Source: a virus
Reading direction: 5' to 3' (one strand)
IMG/VR virus record: IMGVR_UViG_3300030109_002517
Coordinates: 1-33,440 of that record
DNA length: 33,440 nt
The notes beneath the pieces were generated by a model. It saw only the letters and a program-made list of their open reading frames with translations. It was not told the origin of the DNA and ran no database searches. Within the stretch, counting starts at the first letter, position 1, and each line of letters starts with the position of its first letter. The position numbers were made by a program, and so were the translations under genes. Below, one piece after another: positions 23,705 through 30,248 of the stretch.

Positions 23705-23925
23705 TTAGAGAACTCTCCTGTGAACTCTCCTGTTCGCCAATTTAATCGACCCTCCCAGATCGTCGTACTCTTAGTAAATCGCCCTTTGCACTCGCATGAG
23801 CCATTTGTTTTGTTACCGTCTATGTCACGGGGACGGTGGTATGGGCGAGAATGGGCACACAAAGTCCTATGATCGCCAGATGCGTACACCTTCCACGGGT
23901 TGCCGTCTCTGTCGGTGGTTTCCAT
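23701..23925 (-). CDS. Small hypothetical hydrophilic protein
   Basis: This 74-residue protein is rich in Asp, Arg, Gly and aromatic residues (METTDRDGNPWKVYASGDHR). H19 and C23, then C44 and C46 in CEC, could be metal ligands but do not make a recognised pattern. A strong AGGAGG lies 6 nt upstream of ATG 23925, inside the last codons of the upstream gene. The stop overlaps the next start. Function unknown; it may be a host-takeover or anti-defence factor by position, which is inference only. Confidence 0.6.
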   Translation of the reverse strand: METTDRDGNPWKVYASGDHRTLCAHSRPYHRPRDIDGNKTNGSCECKGRFTKSTTIWEGRLNWRTGEFTGEFSK

Positions 23926-23926
23926 A

Positions 23927-24244
23927 TCAAACCTCCTCTATCGGCGTAGCCAACGCCTCACGATAGTCGTAGCCCGAATTGAAGCTCGAAGTCACAACCC
24001 TGAGTCGAGCCCAAACCAATTGGGCTTGATTGTAATCTTGAAACGCAGACTGCCAGTCGCGCCCACTGCTGTAGGAGTTGTCCAACTCAACCTTGATAGC
24101 GGCGATGCATCCTGAGATGTAACCCATATGCCATGCGACACTCTTGAGAGGCATCGTCTTGTAGTTGCTTTTGAGATAGGAAGCTTTCTCAGCCAGCTTA
24201 TCCCTCAAGCCTTGGTGTGCGTTGCTTCTGCTGTGCTTACGCAT
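23927..24244 (-). CDS. Small hypothetical helical protein
   Basis: This is a 105-residue basic, helical protein: N-terminal SRSNAHQGLRDKLAEKASYL, a central hydrophobic stretch (VAWHMGYISGCIAAIKVEL) and a polar C-terminus ending PIEEV. ATG 24244 follows GAGGAGG in the 3' end of the upstream gene, with an 8-nt overlap. The hydrophobic stretch contains H and K and is unlikely to span a membrane. No family recognised. Confidence 0.6.
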   Translation of the reverse strand: MRKHSRSNAHQGLRDKLAEKASYLKSNYKTMPLKSVAWHMGYISGCIAAIKVELDNSYSSGRDWQSAFQDYNQAQLVWARLRVVTSSFNSGYDYREALATPIEEV

Positions 24245-24659
24245 TGTTCACATCCTCCTCTGTTGGGGGAGTGAAGTAAGAGTTGCCACACCACTCACGG
24301 CAATCCCAACTGTCTAGCAACACACCGTCCTTAATGCAGGTAAGGTGGTTGCTCGTGCGGATGATGTATGTGCCCTGCTCTGCGTAGTTGGTGAGCCGGA
24401 GCTTGCGACCGCGCCCATTCTTCATGGGGCTGTTCTTGGTCCACCCAAGCGACTTGAGGTACTTCTCCCAGAGCTTCGAGTTGTTGGGCATGTTCCCCTC
24501 ACTCATCGCCAAAGCAAAAATCTCGTCATAGACCACCTTGTAGTCCATGCCGGTGCCATGAGCAATCGCTCGAATAACACAGTCGTTGATCCTGTCCTTC
24601 TTCAGGTCACAGGACCAGTACTTCTCCCTACCGCCGAATGACTTCTGCCATTCAACCAT
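24237..24659 (-). CDS. Papain-like cysteine-peptidase-fold protein (predicted)
   Basis: This 140-residue protein carries a Cys-His-Asp pattern: NDCVIRAIA with C27 at the start of a helix, GTYIIRTSNHLTCI with H105 on a strand, and DGVLLDSWDCR with D116/D119 on the next strand. I recall this 'DC..RAIA......Y......L' plus 'G.Y.......H......G...DTWD' arrangement in phage proteins with a papain- or C39-like fold. It could be a peptidase, a deamidase-like enzyme or a transglutaminase-type modifier of host proteins. It has no signal peptide. It is the first gene after its own promoter (24706-24734) and has GGGAG six bases before ATG. Confidence 0.6.
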   Translation of the reverse strand: MVEWQKSFGGREKYWSCDLKKDRINDCVIRAIAHGTGMDYKVVYDEIFALAMSEGNMPNNSKLWEKYLKSLGWTKNSPMKNGRGRKLRLTNYAEQGTYIIRTSNHLTCIKDGVLLDSWDCREWCGNSYFTPPTEEDVNNA

Positions 24660-24705
24660 AATGTTCTCCCAAACAAAATGAATGATAGTTAAACATCGTA
24701 TACCA

Positions 24706-24734
24706 ATCGTAATATGATCATGTCACCCTGTCAA
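24706..24734 (-). promoter_or_regulatory. Sigma70-like promoter, leftward
   Basis: On the minus strand, TTGACA (24729-24734) is followed after exactly 17 nt by TACGAT (24706-24711). A perfect -35 and a 4/6 -10 at ideal spacing lie about 47 nt upstream of the start of the cysteine-peptidase-like gene at 24659. CCCCC immediately precedes the -35, as in the sister promoter at 25404-25432. Confidence 0.7.
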
Positions 24735-24760
24735 GGGGGTGAGGTTTTAGCCCCACCCCC
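24735..24760 (-). terminator. GC hairpin between minus-strand operons, possible weak terminator
   Basis: GGGGGTG (24735-24741) pairs with CACCCCC (24754-24760), with further GG/CC pairing around a TTTTAG loop. It lies just past the stop of the gene at 24772-25143 in the direction of transcription. Only two T residues follow the stem, and these are part of the next promoter's -35, so termination may be inefficient or the hairpin may have another role. Confidence 0.4.
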
Positions 24761-24771
24761 CAGTCGGTTAC

Positions 24772-25143
24772 CTAAGTACGCGCAACCCGCTCAAACCAAT
24801 GAGACGGTCCGGTACTGCGTTCGAGACGGTACGGCCAAGGCTTGCGCAGAGGCCAAGGGGTCTTCGACACAAAACTGCCGCTAGGGTACATCTGAAAATA
24901 CTCGTCAAAGTTCTTCCCGTTTTCCGGCGAGATGACGTTGTCCATCTTCTCAAGGGTGAGATATCCCTTCCGCGTCAAACCATAGCCGCCGAACCTCGAA
25001 GCAACCTCAAAAATTAAATCCTTCTTGAGCAGCGCATTGATGGTACGCGGCAACGCCGTGTACTCCATCGCATTCGTGCCATGGTAGGCGTTTTCAATTT
25101 CACGCAACGCCTTATGCTGAACAGTGCTGACCTTAATTCCCAT
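24772..25143 (-). CDS. Winged-helix-like small protein
   Basis: This 123-residue protein has a likely winged helix at about 8-68: VQHKALREIENAY, an ALPRTINALLKKDLIFEV recognition region and a GYGLTRKGYLTLEKM wing and final helix. The 'YGLTRKGY' strand is typical of such folds. The C-terminal 50 residues are Pro/Trp/Arg-rich with no recognised fold. AAGGAG lies 8 nt upstream of ATG 25143. It follows the small gene at 25171-25350 by 27 nt and shares its promoter. A DNA-binding regulator is plausible; target unknown. Confidence 0.6.
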   Translation of the reverse strand: MGIKVSTVQHKALREIENAYHGTNAMEYTALPRTINALLKKDLIFEVASRFGGYGLTRKGYLTLEKMDNVISPENGKNFDEYFQMYPSGSFVSKTPWPLRKPWPYRLERSTGPSHWFERVART

Positions 25144-25170
25144 CTCTTTGACTCCTTAGTGAACGTCGAG

Positions 25171-25350
25171 TCACTCAGGTGCAGGTGCATCCTCAGAGTG
25201 CTCGTACTTGGCTATGTGATCGCGAATCGTGTTGCCCAAGTCAGTCATGTCAGTCTTGAAGGGCAAACCCGGCGCGTCTTGCAAGTAGGGAGACAGGACT
25301 ACAATCTGGTAGCGAACGCTTTCCAGTAACTTCTTTGTCGCCTCGTCCAT
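25171..25350 (-). CDS. Small acidic hypothetical protein, 59 residues
   Basis: Reading the minus strand from ATG at 25348-25350 gives 59 residues to TGA at 25171-25173. It begins MDEATKKLLESVRYQIVVLS and ends HSEDAPAPE. GAGG lies 8 nt upstream of the ATG. A sigma70-like promoter at 25404-25432 lies about 54 nt upstream, and the winged-helix-like gene follows 27 nt downstream, so this is the first gene of a two-gene transcript. Helical and acidic; no family recognised. Confidence 0.6.
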   Translation of the reverse strand: MDEATKKLLESVRYQIVVLSPYLQDAPGLPFKTDMTDLGNTIRDHIAKYEHSEDAPAPE

Positions 25351-25403
25351 CTTATCCTCACTTTGAATGCGCTCTGTTGCAGGCCAGAGCGTGAGCCTGG
25401 TCT

Positions 25404-25432
25404 ATCGTATAGTCGTATGGTTGTCGAGTCAA
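25404..25432 (-). promoter_or_regulatory. Sigma70-like promoter, leftward
   Basis: On the minus strand, TTGACT (25427-25432) is followed after 17 nt by TACGAT (25404-25409). It starts 5 nt beyond the primase-helicase stop and drives the genes at 25350 and 25143. The CCCCC-TTGAC(A/T)-17-TACGAT design is the same as at 24706-24734, which supports both as real phage promoters. Confidence 0.7.
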
Positions 25433-25437
25433 GGGGG

Positions 25438-27189
25438 TTAGAAATCCCACCTGCCATCATCAACCTCTTCGGTAATGAAATCAGTCCACCTTCCAGTAGC
25501 TTTGTCGAACTCCAACTGGCAGTGTCCATTCTTGCCGATCCAGCCCCACCGCACCTTCCAGACATGACACTCCGGTGGCTCTAGGTCTTGGGGGTGTCGC
25601 CATGCAGTGATGCCTAGGTCAGCCTTAGCGAACCACGCCGCTGACCCTGCAATGTCGTGCCCAGTGATCAGCACTTTCTTCTCTGACCTACGGTCAGGTG
25701 AGACCTTGGTGGGGTGAGCTATGAAGAAGACGTGCACATCATGAGACTTAGCCCACTTCTGTATCTGCGTCAGCATCTTGCTAATCGCATCTGTTTCGCG
25801 GTCACTCTTTGGTAGCTCAATAAAATTGTAAGGATCAATCACCAAGAGCCTGCAACCAAGCTGCATCACTGCGGCTGAGGCCGTGTCTAGAATACCCTCA
25901 ATCGTTGTCGGTCCATCTAGTGAGTGGTCCATGAACAAGAAGTGATCGTCAATGTACTCGTATGCGTAGTCCTTCTTAGAGCACTCCATCCTAGTAGAGG
26001 GGCCTTCAAAGAATGGCTGGTTCATTAGCTTCTGTGCTAACTGGGCCATGTGCAGGGCGGGTGGCTTCTCGAATGAACAGTACACTGTCTTGAGACCTTC
26101 CTGCCTAGCCAGATTCAAACAGATCTGGTCAATCAAATCACTCTTACCCGACGACGGAAAGCCGGTTACTACAGTCATCATGCCCGGCACGATCTGGATA
26201 AGCTGATCCAAGGATCTCAAACCAGTAGAGCTACCACTAATCTGTCCCTCTTCGTACAGAATATCGTATTCTTTTTTAAAGTCCCTAGCTCTATGCAATC
26301 CCACGGTCGGAAACGGATCACACACCTCCAGTTGTCCAAGCAAGTAAGAGGCTCCCTTTAGTTGTAACGCCTCTGAGGTGTCCTTGCATTCCCCTAGGTC
26401 TAGAGTCCAGAGCCTGCTCGTGCCGACACGTCTCTTGATCTCTTCCTCTAACGCACCGCCAGCCTCATCATTGTCAAAGCAAAGGATAATTCTCTTAGCA
26501 CTTTCAAGTTGATCTTTAGCTCGCCAGACATACTGAAACTTCTTGTCTTCACGGGGGTCAACCTTGCCATCTTTAACCTTCGAGGGTGCCCCATTGGGGA
26601 TGCTCATCACCGTCAGGTTATCTGGGAGGTCGCACGACATCCACGACAGGGCGTCCATCTCACCCTCAACTAGCAGTATGTCGTTGCCCTTCTTGTAGTT
26701 ATGAAGATTGTAGAAGTCTTCGCAAACATTCTGTTGGCTGTAGTACTTGTTAGCACCTGCGCTCCGCCACTTAATGGCAGTAACCCCATGGCTGTCTTTG
26801 TACACAAAGCCTACCGCAGGCACAGCTTTCCCATTGAATGTGTAGGTGCCCTGAATCGTGTGCTCATCCATGACACCTTCTGAAATCTTGCGACTTAGTA
26901 GGTAGTCCTTTGCTATCTCGTTAGGCTCAGACTGCTTCGGTAGCGTAATGGTTTTTCGTTCTCGCATCTGCGGACTGAACCCGTTTGTTTTGTGCATCCA
27001 CCCTCCACTGGTGTCACAGTGATGACAGTGGTATCTGACACCGTCAGAATCCACCTTAATTGATAGCGATTTGTCGTGCTTGTTCTTAGACCTAGTGTGG
27101 TGGCAGGCCGGACATTTCCGTTTGTGTTGCCCAATAGACAACCTCTCCCCTAGAAGTTGGATGTCACTAGGAACGTCTGCTTTTAACAT
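25438..27189 (-). CDS. T7 gp4-like DNA primase-helicase
   Basis: This 583-residue bifunctional replication enzyme unwinds DNA and probably makes RNA primers. An N-terminal zinc ribbon has C26/C29 and C55/C58. A TOPRIM core carries VEGEMDA at 174-180 and CFDNDEAG at about 250. A RecA/DnaB-type helicase domain follows, with Walker A GFPSSGKSDL at about 345, Walker B LLVIDPYNF at about 450, and a sensor-like HVFFIAHPTK. Length and domain order match gp4/Twinkle proteins. The start ATG 27189 is preceded by AAAGGCAGGG. It lies 10 nt downstream of the RusA-like gene on the same transcript. No DNA polymerase is encoded nearby. Confidence 0.93.
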   Translation of the reverse strand: MLKADVPSDIQLLGERLSIGQHKRKCPACHHTRSKNKHDKSLSIKVDSDGVRYHCHHCDTSGGWMHKTNGFSPQMRERKTITLPKQSEPNEIAKDYLLSRKISEGVMDEHTIQGTYTFNGKAVPAVGFVYKDSHGVTAIKWRSAGANKYYSQQNVCEDFYNLHNYKKGNDILLVEGEMDALSWMSCDLPDNLTVMSIPNGAPSKVKDGKVDPREDKKFQYVWRAKDQLESAKRIILCFDNDEAGGALEEEIKRRVGTSRLWTLDLGECKDTSEALQLKGASYLLGQLEVCDPFPTVGLHRARDFKKEYDILYEEGQISGSSTGLRSLDQLIQIVPGMMTVVTGFPSSGKSDLIDQICLNLARQEGLKTVYCSFEKPPALHMAQLAQKLMNQPFFEGPSTRMECSKKDYAYEYIDDHFLFMDHSLDGPTTIEGILDTASAAVMQLGCRLLVIDPYNFIELPKSDRETDAISKMLTQIQKWAKSHDVHVFFIAHPTKVSPDRRSEKKVLITGHDIAGSAAWFAKADLGITAWRHPQDLEPPECHVWKVRWGWIGKNGHCQLEFDKATGRWTDFITEEVDDGRWDF

Positions 27190-27199
27190 GCCCTGCCTT

Positions 27200-27625
27200 T
27201 TAAACTAGTTTACTAAGAGTACTTATAATCTCATCTTGTTTTTCTACTGGTCCTACTAGTAAAACAGTTCTAGGGTTTTCCTTATCTAGACCATGCAAAA
27301 CATATTTCATTTTGATTGATCTATCATTCTTGTAGATCTTGTCTTGAAGCAGATCTAGTATCAGGCTTTCATCAAGATCTGGTCTCCTAGTGCAATAGTA
27401 GATTTTCATAGCAATAGCGAGATCACCCTCTAACAAATCCTCTAGCACTGGGCACTGCAAATCGACAGCCTTCTTGTACAGAAGAGCCTTCTTCGATTTA
27501 ATAAACCGGGGCTTGCCACCAATCGAAACCAAACGTCTTGAGTTTGCTTTCGAGGCTGGTTCTCCCTTGATCGTGAGAGCGATGATATCTCTGTCGCACC
27601 CCTTGCGCAATACTTGTTGGGTCAT
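27200..27625 (-). CDS. rusA: RusA-like Holliday junction resolvase
   Basis: This protein has 141 residues from ATG 27625, preferred over 27631 because AAAGGA is then correctly spaced. RusA-family features: an N-terminal GEPASKANSRR segment, RRPDLDES at 80-87 with acidic pair D83/D85, and KIYKNDRSI with D101, corresponding to the three metal-binding aspartates. RusA homodimers cut four-way DNA junctions made by recombination or replication. The gene is visibly richer in A+T and in CTAG tetranucleotides than its neighbours, a sign of different origin. It is first in the minus-strand operon, just behind a promoter at 27654-27682. Confidence 0.85.
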   Translation of the reverse strand: MTQQVLRKGCDRDIIALTIKGEPASKANSRRLVSIGGKPRFIKSKKALLYKKAVDLQCPVLEDLLEGDLAIAMKIYYCTRRPDLDESLILDLLQDKIYKNDRSIKMKYVLHGLDKENPRTVLLVGPVEKQDEIISTLSKLV

Positions 27626-27653
27626 TACCATCCTTTCGTCTGTCGGGACGAGG

Positions 27654-27682
27654 ACAATAGCAGCACAAAATCTTTATGGCAA
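27654..27682 (-). promoter_or_regulatory. Sigma70-like promoter, leftward, for rusA/helicase
   Basis: On the minus strand, TTGCCA (27677-27682) is followed after 17 nt by TATTGT (27654-27659), in the 72-nt gap between the divergent RusA-like gene and the plus-strand gene at 27698. The predicted start site is about 20 nt before the RusA start. No equally good rightward promoter is visible in the gap. Confidence 0.6.
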
Positions 27683-27697
27683 GAAAAGGAGTTTTGC

Positions 27698-27961
27698 GTG
27701 AGTGAAACGGCCACACGCTTCAGGGTTTACGAGGATGCGGGACCGCCTCCAAGAAAGTCTGGACCACCAGTTAAGTGGGGCTACCTGCCGATGCATGAGA
27801 TCGCTGTTAACGACATGATTGAGTTGACGATGACCGACGAAGAGGTTCGGGAGAAGATCAACGCAATCAGAAGTTATGCAGGTAGGATGACCAGAAAGAC
27901 CGGAAAAAAATTTTCTATCAGAGTTACTGACTACGGCATTGGGATCTGGAGAACCAAATGA
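27698..27961 (+). CDS. Small phage protein, first of a paralogous pair
   Basis: This protein has 87 residues from GTG 27698, with AGGAG at 27687-27691. The upstream in-frame ATG at 27614 would overlap the divergent RusA gene and its promoter, so it was rejected. The fold signature is GYLPMHEIAVNDMIELT...K(K)FSIRVTDYGIGIWR(T). The same order (P-hydrophobic-x-x-(L/I)xVxD, then a helix, then Kx(F/Y)xxR..(D/E)...G(I/V)WR) is repeated in the next gene. I recall this small alpha/beta protein in many tailed phages without known function. The stop overlaps the next start (ATGA). Confidence 0.7.
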   Translation: MSETATRFRVYEDAGPPPRKSGPPVKWGYLPMHEIAVNDMIELTMTDEEVREKINAIRSYAGRMTRKTGKKFSIRVTDYGIGIWRTK

Positions 27962-28212
27962 CAGAAGCAACAAAGGATGGAGTGAACATCCTGAAGGGGG
28001 TTCCAATACCTCACAGGACAGAGAGACGCACCTATCCCTTCGACAGGTTAGGGGTGGACGATTGCTTCATGATAGAGTGTGAGGACATGAAGCATGAGCG
28101 CAGTGTTCGTTCTTCGGCTACACGATGGAACGACAACGATGAGGGACGCAGGTATATCGTCAGGCGCATGCCTGAGACTGATAGAACGGTTGGGGTGTGG
28201 AGAGTTTCTTGA
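27958..28212 (+). CDS. Small phage protein, second of a paralogous pair
   Basis: This 84-residue protein aligns with the preceding gene over YPFDRLGVDDCFMIE, the SSATRWNDNDEGRRYIVRR helix-strand and GVWRVS at the end, while the N-termini differ. Such tandem duplication is seen in phage early regions. No catalytic motif. It overlaps both neighbours (ATGA upstream; TTGA with the nuclease gene at 28209), so it is translated with the recombination genes. Confidence 0.7.
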   Translation: MTEATKDGVNILKGVPIPHRTERRTYPFDRLGVDDCFMIECEDMKHERSVRSSATRWNDNDEGRRYIVRRMPETDRTVGVWRVS

Positions 28213-29036
28213 AGCTCACTAACCGTTACGGCGCACCAGACTCTATCGTAGACGCTATCCGGAATGACCCATACACAAAGGATGGGGCAGATTTCAGCGT
28301 GACAGAGTTAATCAAACCGCCACAAATACGCCGGTTGTGGCACCTGCATGAAGACGACATCAGTGTTGATGTCAGAGAAGAGATCTGGAAACTGCTTGGC
28401 AAGGGCGTTCACAATGTCATTGAACAAGCTGACAGTGAGGGCACCAAAGAACGTAGGTTCCATGCAGAGCATGACGGATCCACGATCAGTGGTGCCATTG
28501 ATCTGTTAGGTGACGACGGATCTATCACGGATTACAAAGTCACCTCAGCCTACAGTGTACAACGTGGGTTGAAGGAGGATTGGGAAAAGCAGTTGAACAT
28601 GTATGCGTGGTTGGTCCGGCAGAACGGGATCACGGCTACCAAGCTGAACATCGTGTGCATATGCAGGGATTGGATGCGTTCGAGGGTGGGGAAGTACGAC
28701 TACCCAGAATCTCCTGTCGTGGTAATGTCTGTGCCTATGTGGAGAGACGAGCGGCAGGATGATTACATAGCCCAACGGGTAAAGTTGCACACCCAAGAGC
28801 GCACCATTCCCTGTACACCTGAAGAGCGATGGGCTCGTGGTGCTTACCAAGTCAACGGTAGTGGCAAGCCACGCTCATTCGACACCATGAGAGAGGCGAC
28901 AGACTACATCAACAAACAGAAGACGGGCAACTTCTCCATCGTAGATGGACAGGCGAAGTACATCCGTTGTGAGAGTTGGTGTGAGGTCGCAGAATTTTGT
29001 CCACAGTGGAAAGGAGAGAGAGGAAATGCCCGCTAA
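28209..29036 (+). CDS. PD-(D/E)XK nuclease, RecB/Cas4-like exonuclease
   Basis: This protein has 275 residues from TTG 28209, which has GGAG 6 nt upstream (28199-28202) and gives MKLTNRYGAPDSIVDAIRND, the usual start of this family; GTG 28197 is less likely. Nuclease motifs: GKGVH with H68, GAIDLL with D98, DYKVTS with D108 and K110, then QLNMYAWL, a RecB-type QxxxY motif. The C-terminus has C254, C258 and C264 (CESWCEVAEFC), recalling the iron-sulphur cysteines of Cas4/AddB nucleases, although no N-terminal partner cysteine is obvious. It probably resects DNA ends for the annealing protein encoded next. Confidence 0.85.
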   Translation: MKLTNRYGAPDSIVDAIRNDPYTKDGADFSVTELIKPPQIRRLWHLHEDDISVDVREEIWKLLGKGVHNVIEQADSEGTKERRFHAEHDGSTISGAIDLLGDDGSITDYKVTSAYSVQRGLKEDWEKQLNMYAWLVRQNGITATKLNIVCICRDWMRSRVGKYDYPESPVVVMSVPMWRDERQDDYIAQRVKLHTQERTIPCTPEERWARGAYQVNGSGKPRSFDTMREATDYINKQKTGNFSIVDGQAKYIRCESWCEVAEFCPQWKGERGNAR

Positions 29037-29736
29037 GAGTTTAACAGCAGGCAGTATCTGGAAGACATTGAGTTCGATTAATGTCAACGAGTTCACAGAA
29101 GAGAAGGGGGGTCTGACTTACTTGAGTTGGAGTCATGCCTACCGTCTCATGATGGAGAACTATCCAGAGATGTCGATCAAGTGGCACGGCACGACTGACT
29201 CGCAGGGTGTGACGAGGGATGTCACTTACTACGAGGGCGGTACGGCTACCGTATCATGCACTGTTCGTATCGGGGATGTTGCCCGTGAGATGTGGTTACC
29301 TGTGATGGACTACCGCATGAAGAGCATTGCTCATCCCTCAAGCAGGGATATATCTGACGCGAAAATGCGTTGCATGGTCAAGGCGTTCAGCCTGTTTGGC
29401 CTAGCGAACTACCTCTATTCCGGTGATGGCCTGCCGATGGAAGAGGCGAACGGCGTTACCAAGGCACCGGCAAAGAAGCCGATCAAGGCTAAGGCCAAGG
29501 CTCAGAAGAAGGCTGATCCTGTTGAGGAACAGGTGCAAGCACTCAGAGATCTGGCGAACCAAGTAGTTCAGGGCGGGTGGGATCCCGATCCGGCAACCGC
29601 ATCAGAGATCAAGGCGGCTATCGCTGGACGTGACCAGAAGGAGATAGCCAAGGTCATGATCAACCTGCAAAAACTTTCTAAAGCGGCACTTCAAATCAAC
29701 AACGACACAGTTCAAGGGGAACTGATTGATGCCTGA
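29026..29736 (+). CDS. DUF1071-type single-strand annealing protein (Sak/Rad52-like)
   Basis: This protein has 236 residues from ATG 29026, behind a strong AGGAGAGAGAGG, overlapping the nuclease gene by 11 nt. The N-terminal half matches DUF1071/Sak-like recombinases: LSSINVNEFTEEKGGLTYLS then WSHAYRLMMENYPEM, strands with VSCTVRIGD, and SSRDISDAKMRCMVKAFSLF before GLANYLYSGDGLP. Proteins of this group anneal complementary single strands in phage recombination. A Lys/Ala-rich linker (about 150-170) leads to a helical C-terminal part. With the nuclease before it and the SSB-like gene after it, this is a Red-type module. Confidence 0.85.
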   Translation: MPAKSLTAGSIWKTLSSINVNEFTEEKGGLTYLSWSHAYRLMMENYPEMSIKWHGTTDSQGVTRDVTYYEGGTATVSCTVRIGDVAREMWLPVMDYRMKSIAHPSSRDISDAKMRCMVKAFSLFGLANYLYSGDGLPMEEANGVTKAPAKKPIKAKAKAQKKADPVEEQVQALRDLANQVVQGGWDPDPATASEIKAAIAGRDQKEIAKVMINLQKLSKAALQINNDTVQGELIDA

Positions 29737-30040
29737 TTACAAGAACCAACCGAAGCTAGACTTCGCGATCTTCAGTAACAAGTTCCGGCAGAGTGACCGG
29801 CACCCATCAAAGACAGGGACCATTGAGTTCACGGAAGAGTTTCTCCGTGCGATGGTGAACAAGGCGAAGGAAGGCGCGATGCCCAAGCTGAAGGTGGCTG
29901 TCTGGGATCGCACCTCCAAGGGCGGCATGCCTTACGAGAACGCTCGCCTTGAGATTGACCTAGCCAGCACTGGATCTGGTCCAGTCAAGGTCGAGGCTGA
30001 ACCGGCGGCTGACGCAGAGGGTGATGGCCTCCCCTTCTGA
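29729..30040 (+). CDS. Putative single-stranded DNA-binding protein with acidic tail
   Basis: This 103-residue protein starts at ATG 29729 after AGGGGA and overlaps the annealing protein by 8 nt. Residues 8-80 are a beta-rich domain with basic and aromatic residues (LDFAIFSNKFRQSDRHPSKT; VAVWDRTSKGGMPYENARLE). The C-terminus is flexible and acidic, ending AEGDGLPF, similar to the D-D-D-I-P-F tip by which SSB proteins recruit partners. Position after a recombinase supports ssDNA binding. The core does not match a classical OB-fold SSB by eye, so it may be a divergent or unrelated binding protein. Confidence 0.6.
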   Translation: MPDYKNQPKLDFAIFSNKFRQSDRHPSKTGTIEFTEEFLRAMVNKAKEGAMPKLKVAVWDRTSKGGMPYENARLEIDLASTGSGPVKVEAEPAADAEGDGLPF

Positions 30041-30248
30041 GGAGAAAGTTAAATTTCTCCTGAGAGTAGAGGCGGGCACCCTTGAGACTTTGCGAAGCAC
30101 TGCAAGTGTCAGGGGTGTCAGCCTGTCTCAGTTACTGCGAGACATACTGAATGACTATGTGCAGGCAATGGATCGTCCGATCATAGAGCACCGAGTAGAT
30201 CCGTACAGTGTCCCTAAAAAGAAAAAGGAAAAAAATTGGTGGGAATAG
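30024..30248 (+). CDS. Ribbon-helix-helix (Arc/CopG-like) DNA-binding protein
   Basis: This 74-residue protein starts at ATG 30024; GTG 30021 is an alternative. VKFLLRVEAGTLETLRSTAS forms the strand and first helix, and RGVSLSQLLRDILNDYVQAM the turn and second helix, which is the Arc/MetJ/CopG fold; these dimers bind operators through the strand. The C-terminus is very basic (PKKKKEKNWWE). It overlaps the neighbours by 17 and 13 nt. It is a good candidate to regulate the early genes and to bind one of the repeat sets in the noncoding region, which is inference. Confidence 0.75.
   Translation: MASPSEEKVKFLLRVEAGTLETLRSTASVRGVSLSQLLRDILNDYVQAMDRPIIEHRVDPYSVPKKKKEKNWWE

Noticed and set aside
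27614-27697. Upstream ATG extension of the gene at 27698
   Set aside because: It would run back over the divergent RusA start and its promoter; GTG 27698 has a far better ribosome binding site.
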